In this document: positions 6,816 through 10,378 of the stretch, one piece after another
Position numbering within the stretch: position 1 is the stretch's first letter
Layout: each line of letters begins with the position of its first letter
From: Chitinophagaceae bacterium
Lineage (GTDB): Bacteria > Bacteroidota > Bacteroidia > Chitinophagales > Chitinophagaceae
Length of the DNA stretch: 10,378 bases
Assembly (NCBI GenBank): GCA_025455665.1
Contig: JALOMC010000051.1
Span: forward strand, 1-10,378
Direction of reading: 5' to 3'
Position numbers and translations under genes: made by a program
The notes under the pieces: generated by a model
What the model was told of the DNA's origin: nothing
Database searches by the model: none
Seen by the model: the letters and a program-made list of their open reading frames with translations, nothing else

Positions 6816-6846
6816 AGCAATGAAATTGTCAGGATGAGAGAAAAAG

Positions 6847-8157
6847 TCAAGCAGTTTTTGCTACCTGTATTGGTTGCTTGCCGCGGCGCTGCCATATCAG
6901 CAAACCGCCCAGCAGCATCAGCGCCAGCGAAATCAACTCGGCCTGCGATGGGTGAAAGCCTCCCAAATCGTAGGTGGTATTGATCCGTATCTTTTCGATC
7001 AGGAAACGCTCGAGCCCGTTGAAAACCAGGTATACACCAAACAACAGGCCAGGTGCCTGCAGCCGTCGCCGCAGGAACCATAGTACCCCGAAGAGGATGA
7101 GGCCCATGATGGTTTCGTAAAACGGCGTAGGAAACACAGGTACGGGCAGCCTGTTGCACCACTGGCCTTGGCAGTCTGGCATTCCAATGCCTTCGCTCAA
7201 TACATTGTTCGGGTAGGTATACGCCACCATCCAGGTGGGCAAAAAGGCCGGGGCTTTAAAGCTGGCGTGCAAAATATCGGCGGTACTGTCTACCTCTTTT
7301 ACCCCATGCTGCGCCCGTTTGAAGAAATTGAGATGCACAGTAGCGGAGTCGTTCCACTGTTGCGGCGTGGCCAGCACTGCCTTGCCCTGTGTATCGGCCA
7401 CATACGCACTGTTGGCTATGCCCCAGTCCCCATCGCCGGCCACCTGGCACCCTATGCGGCCCACTGCGTATGCCAGCATCAGCGCCGGACCAAACGAATC
7501 GACCAAATGCCAAAGATTGATGCGGTGCTTACGTGCATACCAAATGATGGCCGCACCAGCGCAAATAAGGCCACCGTAGAAGGTGAGGCCTGAAAAAGAC
7601 AGCAAGGCTCCTACCGGATCGGCCACCAATTCGTCCCAGTTCTCGAAATTGTGAAAAAGCTTGGCGCCACCAAAACCAAATAAAGCGGCTAAAATGATCA
7701 TGTCGCCTACCCGATCGTGCGGCCATATACGGATGCTCCGCTTTTCGGGTTTGTCCATCTTTTGCTTGCTGCCCTGGTACCAGCGCCAGCCGCCAAAAGC
7801 AGCAGCCAGCAATAGGCCTGCGGCCACACTGCCCTGGCCCGAAAGCAAATAGGCCTGAGGATCGGCCAGCACTTGCTCCTTCATCAAAAAAAAGCCTACC
7901 ACTTTCAAGCCAATGAGATAGCCAAAAACGGCATTCCAGACAACGTCGCTCCAGGGCGCCCCCTTTCCTACCCATATTTCTTGCGTGGTGGCGCCCAGCC
8001 ATCCGGCTTGCTGGCGGCGCTTCAGCTCGGTAGTAAGTGCCCAGGCAGCACTTAAAAACGCAAAAGCCACCAGCAACCCAAAGGTGTTCACCAGCTTCAG
8101 TACTTCTACCTCCACACCAAACACCGATTTCAGGAAAAAATACAGATTGGGATACAT
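6847..8157 (-). CDS. lgt: Prolipoprotein diacylglyceryl transferase
   Basis: An inner-membrane enzyme that moves diacylglycerol from phosphatidylglycerol to the lipobox cysteine of prolipoproteins, the first step of lipoprotein maturation. The 436-residue product has several hydrophobic segments (for example 21-42, 75-95, 108-123, 152-165, 190-207, 347-363, 409-423). Lgt landmarks are SGLTFYGGLI (189-198), AVGRIGCQVAGDGDWGI (231-247), VFPTPFYET (341-349) and GLERFLIEKIR (381-391). It is much longer than E. coli Lgt (about 290) because of an N-terminal extension and a loop of about 95 residues (248-342) with C329 and C334. Positions equivalent to E. coli H103 and N146 appear as Y194 and C237. 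I believe these features are common in Bacteroidota. Start is ATG 8155-8157. yajQ follows 31 bases later. Confidence 0.95.
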   Translation of the reverse strand: MYPNLYFFLKSVFGVEVEVLKLVNTFGLLVAFAFLSAAWALTTELKRRQQAGWLGATTQEIWVGKGAPWSDVVWNAVFGYLIGLKVVGFFLMKEQVLADPQAYLLSGQGSVAAGLLLAAAFGGWRWYQGSKQKMDKPEKRSIRIWPHDRVGDMIILAALFGFGGAKLFHNFENWDELVADPVGALLSFSGLTFYGGLICAGAAIIWYARKHRINLWHLVDSFGPALMLAYAVGRIGCQVAGDGDWGIANSAYVADTQGKAVLATPQQWNDSATVHLNFFKRAQHGVKEVDSTADILHASFKAPAFLPTWMVAYTYPNNVLSEGIGMPDCQGQWCNRLPVPVFPTPFYETIMGLILFGVLWFLRRRLQAPGLLFGVYLVFNGLERFLIEKIRINTTYDLGGFHPSQAELISLALMLLGGLLIWQRRGKQPIQVAKTA

Positions 8158-8200
8158 GGCTGCTTCTTTTAAAAATCAATGTGTTGCAGTACTGGCAAAT

Positions 8201-8233
8201 AAAAACCTTCCCGTGCAAACGGAAAGGTTTTTT
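8201..8233 (-). terminator. Intrinsic terminator after the bacilliredoxin gene
   Basis: A 13-bp stem with one C-A mismatch (8201-8213 with 8220-8232) around a six-base loop, lying about 20 bases after the minus-strand stop at 8252 and 44 bases before lgt. On the minus strand the stem ends in five T residues. It separates the bacilliredoxin gene from lgt. Confidence 0.82.
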
Positions 8234-8251
8234 ATACAGGCGATCACCTAT

Positions 8252-8665
8252 TTAGCAATACTCGTTGAACGCAGCAATCAGGTTGCTGGCAATGACTTGT
8301 GCCGGGCGACCTTCTATTTGGTGGCGCTCAATCATGTGTACCAACTGGCCATCTTTAAACAATGCAATGGCGGGCGAGCTGGGCGGGTATGGCATCAGGT
8401 ACTCCCGCACTTTGGCCACTGCATCCCGGTCGAAACCGGCAAAAGAAGTTGTCAGAAAATCAGGCTTTTTGGGGGCATTTTGCACCGCCATCAGCACGCC
8501 GGGGCGGGCCGTACCGGCGCTGCAGCCGCATACGCTATTAATCATTACCAGGGTGGTGCCCTGCTTTTGCATTTGGCTGGCTACCTGTTCGGGGCTCAGC
8601 AGCTCTTCAAAGCCAAACTCGGTCAGTTCGGCTTTCATGGGTTCTACTATCTCGGCTGGATACAT
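8252..8665 (-). CDS. BrxA/BrxB family bacilliredoxin (YphP/YqiW, DUF1094)
   Basis: A 137-residue thioredoxin-fold protein with the family's CGC active site (C46-G47-C48, in NSVCGCSAG) and the typical start MYPAEIVEPMKAEL. Later family blocks include PGVLMAVQ, a KPDFLTT strand, the PYPPSSPAIALFKDG stretch (93-107, cis-proline region) and HMIERHQIEG (109-118). In Bacillus these proteins remove bacillithiol from mixed disulfides on proteins after oxidative stress, using the first cysteine as nucleophile. An extra cysteine is the last residue (C137). The gene stands alone: a terminator follows it and a 286-base non-coding gap precedes it. Whether this organism makes bacillithiol cannot be seen here. 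I cannot tell the BrxA from the BrxB branch. Confidence 0.93.
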   Translation of the reverse strand: MYPAEIVEPMKAELTEFGFEELLSPEQVASQMQKQGTTLVMINSVCGCSAGTARPGVLMAVQNAPKKPDFLTTSFAGFDRDAVAKVREYLMPYPPSSPAIALFKDGQLVHMIERHQIEGRPAQVIASNLIAAFNEYC

Positions 8666-8951
8666 AGGTCAGATTGTTTTTTTCACTCAGTAATCAGAAT
8701 GGCGGCAAAGTTCGGGAATGCCATCCAAGCAAACAGAGTCGCCTGCGGTTCCAGCGGCTGAATTTCTAAAATCGGAAACAGATCATGTATGCCACAAAGG
8801 CACCTTTCTGTCGAGAAAATGCCAATATGTCTTGTTTTAGGCAGGGTAACGGTAAAGTAGACAGACTGGTGAGCCGGAAAGTACGGCCGGTACAAGGTTT
8901 GGAGTTGGGTATTCGAATCGATGATTCTTAAACACAAAAAACTTCAATACC
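8666..8951. other. Divergent intergenic region, bacilliredoxin / hsp20
   Basis: The longest gap in the window (286 bases). It must hold the promoters for the minus-strand bacilliredoxin gene and the plus-strand hsp20 gene, yet I find no convincing TAnnTTTG box on either strand and no clear CIRCE-like inverted repeat. A minus-strand frame (8683-8937) stays open for 84 codons with reasonable codon use near its end, but its only available start is TTG and it recalls no family I know, so I do not call it a gene. Confidence 0.5.
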
Positions 8952-9398
8952 ATGACACTGATGAAACTAAACAACCGCCCCGCCACCATCGGCATTCACG
9001 ATTTGTTCGACTCGTTTTTCAACGATGCCGACCGCGTATTTGGCCGCCCCTCACAACGCTGGCTACCTGCAGCCAATGTAGTAGAAACCAACGATGCATA
9101 CCACCTGGAACTGAGTGTACCGGGCCGCGACAAAAGCAAGTTTGTACTGAAGGCTGAAAAAGACACACTGGTTGTTTCGTATCAAAACGAGCAAACCAAC
9201 CAGTCCGGCCAGGAAAATGAAGGAGTGAAAGTGCTACGTCGTGAGTTTCAAAACAACTCGTTTCAGCGCAGCTTTCATATTGGCGAGCTGGTAGATGCCA
9301 GCCGTATTCAGGCCCGGTACGAAGATGGCTTGTTAAAAATTTGGCTTCCCAAGCGAGCCGAAGCAAACCCTTCTGTACACCAGATAAGTGTGAACTGA
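8952..9398 (+). CDS. Hsp20/alpha-crystallin family small heat-shock protein
   Basis: A 148-residue ATP-independent chaperone that holds unfolding proteins in the cytoplasm. The N-terminal arm (MTLMKLNNRPATIGIHDLFDSFFND) is the usual Bacteroidota form. The alpha-crystallin domain runs from about 40 to 135, with VVETNDAYHLELSVPG (43-58), REFQNNSFQRSFHI (97-110) and the signature ARYEDGLLKIWLP (121-133). A C-terminal I-x-V motif (I145-V147) should dock in a neighbouring subunit. The start is ATG 8952-8954; an alternative ATG lies three codons later. The gene stands alone, with a strong terminator 45 bases after the stop. No regulator-binding repeat was identified upstream. Confidence 0.97.
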   Translation: MTLMKLNNRPATIGIHDLFDSFFNDADRVFGRPSQRWLPAANVVETNDAYHLELSVPGRDKSKFVLKAEKDTLVVSYQNEQTNQSGQENEGVKVLRREFQNNSFQRSFHIGELVDASRIQARYEDGLLKIWLPKRAEANPSVHQISVN

Positions 9399-9442
9399 TT
9401 ACAGCCGACTATTCATACTCACTATACAGTTGGTTTTTTAGA

Positions 9443-9475
9443 AGCCCTCCCGATTCTTCGGGGGGACTTTTTTTT
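9443..9475 (+). terminator. Intrinsic terminator after hsp20
   Basis: A GC-rich 10-bp stem (9443-9452 with 9459-9468; one C-A mismatch and one U-G pair) with a six-base loop, running into eight T residues (9468-9475). It begins 45 bases after the hsp20 stop. Confidence 0.88.
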
Positions 9476-9498
9476 GAAGCATGTACCTTAGCAGCAGT

Positions 9499-9516
9499 GC
9501 ACAGCGTTTGCTGTGC
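9499..9516 (+). repeat. Small hairpin upstream of the secreted-protein gene
   Basis: A perfect 7-bp inverted repeat (9499-9505 with 9510-9516) with a GTTT loop, between the hsp20 terminator and the start at 9541. It has no adjacent T-tract. It may be part of the downstream gene's leader or an operator; position is the only evidence. Confidence 0.35.
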
Positions 9517-9540
9517 TGTCCATTCATATTTTTTGCAGAC

Positions 9541-10378
9541 ATGAAGTGTACGACTAACAACAGTAATAGCAGCTTTTTTTCAGGTAGTTCCGTTCGCATC
9601 ACGTTTGTTTTCTCGCTTTTTATGTTAGTGGCCTGCCTGCAGGCATGGGCCCAAGACAGCAGTGCGCACCGGCAACACCATGCTACCATTGCTGATACAG
9701 TAAAAAAAGACCAGCCGCCAATAGACAGCACCCTGCGTATTGTGAACGTGAATCCTTATTTCACGTTGCATGTAGATTCGGTACTGCAATATGCCTTCCA
9801 GATCAATAAGCCGCCGGCCAACTATTACTGGTACCTGAAGAAGGCGCCGGTGGGCATTCGGCTCGATAGAAGTAGCGGCAATCTCTTCTTCAAGGCCGAA
9901 AAATCGTTTTTTAAAAGTGGGAAGCTGCGCTACGATGAACCTTATCAGATACAATTTGGGGTGCAAAGTCTGCTGGATGCCAGCGAAAAGGTAGACACCT
10001 CCTGCACCATTGTTTTTTATAGCACTGAAATTGTGCCTTCGCGGCTAAAGCCTACCATTGGCGCTACCTTTACATTGGAGGAAGGTGATAGTATCAAGTT
10101 CAAAATACAATGTGATGAAGGCTCCTTTCCCACTGAGCAAATCACCATTTTTACCAATATTCCCATCAGCGGTTATCGATCGGTACAACGATGTGGCGAC
10201 CAATTTGAATGGACGGTGCCCTATGATTTCATTAAAGACAACGATACAGCCCGCCAACGAACTTTGTTTCTAAGTTTTGTAGGAGCCGATAAATTTTTCA
10301 ATCGGGATACGGCAGAGGTGCGCCTCATCATCAGGCCGGGTCTCGATTATCCGTCGCAAAACAAGGTGTATGCCCGGG
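9541..10378 (+). CDS. Secreted protein of unknown function with a cadherin/Ig-like region (3' end missing)
   Basis: The frame is open from ATG 9541 to the window edge: 279 codons with no stop. I do not recognise the family. The N-terminus has a hydrophobic segment (about 18-37) ending in AWA|QDS, a good signal peptidase I site after A37, so the product is exported. A lipobox-like LVAC (29-32) inside the segment is less likely because the residues after it are hydrophobic. After a spacer, residues 70-165 look like a beta-sandwich: YYWYLKKAP followed by VGIRLDRSSGNLFF (104-117) recalls the 'putative Ig' or cadherin-like pattern P.G..ld..tG.l. A further beta-rich part follows (about 170-270, with ISGYRSVQRCGDQFEWTVPYDF). 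ATG 9481 is in frame upstream but would give an overlong signal peptide. A surface or adhesin-like role is possible but not shown. Confidence 0.8.
   Translation, partial: MKCTTNNSNSSFFSGSSVRITFVFSLFMLVACLQAWAQDSSAHRQHHATIADTVKKDQPPIDSTLRIVNVNPYFTLHVDSVLQYAFQINKPPANYYWYLKKAPVGIRLDRSSGNLFFKAEKSFFKSGKLRYDEPYQIQFGVQSLLDASEKVDTSCTIVFYSTEIVPSRLKPTIGATFTLEEGDSIKFKIQCDEGSFPTEQITIFTNIPISGYRSVQRCGDQFEWTVPYDFIKDNDTARQRTLFLSFVGADKFFNRDTAEVRLIIRPGLDYPSQNKVYAR

Noticed and set aside
6450..6983. A 177-codon plus-strand frame across yajQ and the end of lgt.
   Set aside because: Antisense to two well-conserved genes and their gap; product resembles nothing.
8683..8937. An 84-codon minus-strand frame upstream of the bacilliredoxin gene.
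   Set aside because: Only a TTG start is available, no family is recognised, and it would occupy the whole region that must hold the promoters. Kept as a question in the findings, not as a gene.
9625..9636. A lipobox-like LVAC within the signal segment of the exported protein.
   Set aside because: Residues after the cysteine are LQAWAQ, giving a better signal peptidase I site after AWA, and no acidic lipoprotein export signal follows the cysteine.
9625..9966. A 113-codon minus-strand frame antisense to the secreted-protein gene.
   Set aside because: The plus-strand frame has a signal peptide and protein-like composition and stays open for 279 codons; the antisense frame has neither.
1..10378. 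CRISPR arrays, insertion sequences, tRNA and rRNA genes.
   Set aside because: No spaced direct repeats, transposase-like product, cloverleaf or rRNA-like stretch was seen on either strand.

Overview
The window looks like a chromosomal core region of a Bacteroidota bacterium, most likely of the Chitinophagaceae type. The grounds are a promoter of the TTTG-N20-TAnnTTTG kind, no clear Shine-Dalgarno sequences ahead of the start codons checked, a Lgt with the GRIGC...GDGDWG signature that I associate with this phylum, the alternative GlmU-family protein, a zinc-free L31, and a bacilliredoxin. I see no mobile element, CRISPR array, tRNA or rRNA. This assignment is from protein character only; no search was run.

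Layout. The left edge holds the 3' part of a two-domain Sua5-type threonylcarbamoyl-AMP synthase on the plus strand. It converges on a long run of minus-strand genes, and the two stop codons share the palindrome TTAA (832-835). Reading that run in its own direction of transcription (right to left): a BrxA/BrxB bacilliredoxin ending in a terminator; lgt and yajQ, 31 bases apart; rpmE (L31 type B) with the best promoter in the window, a leader hairpin and its own terminator; a GlmU-family left-handed beta-helix protein; then a tight group of tpiA, a hemerythrin-like protein, a KefF-like flavoprotein and a KefC-like K+/H+ antiporter. On the plus strand at the right end lie an Hsp20 small heat-shock protein with a strong terminator, and the first 279 codons of a secreted protein I do not recognise, cut by the window edge.

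How they fit together. Most genes are housekeeping: tRNA modification, lipoprotein maturation, ribosome, amino-sugar nucleotide synthesis, glycolysis and proteostasis. The most interesting grouping is tpiA-hemerythrin-kefF-kefC. TpiA controls the triose-phosphate pool that spontaneously or enzymatically gives methylglyoxal, and Kef systems are opened by thiol adducts of such electrophiles to protect the cell. Putting them in one transcription unit suggests an electrophile or redox stress link. The nearby bacilliredoxin raises the possibility that bacillithiol rather than glutathione is the relevant thiol. That is inference, and is set out in the findings.
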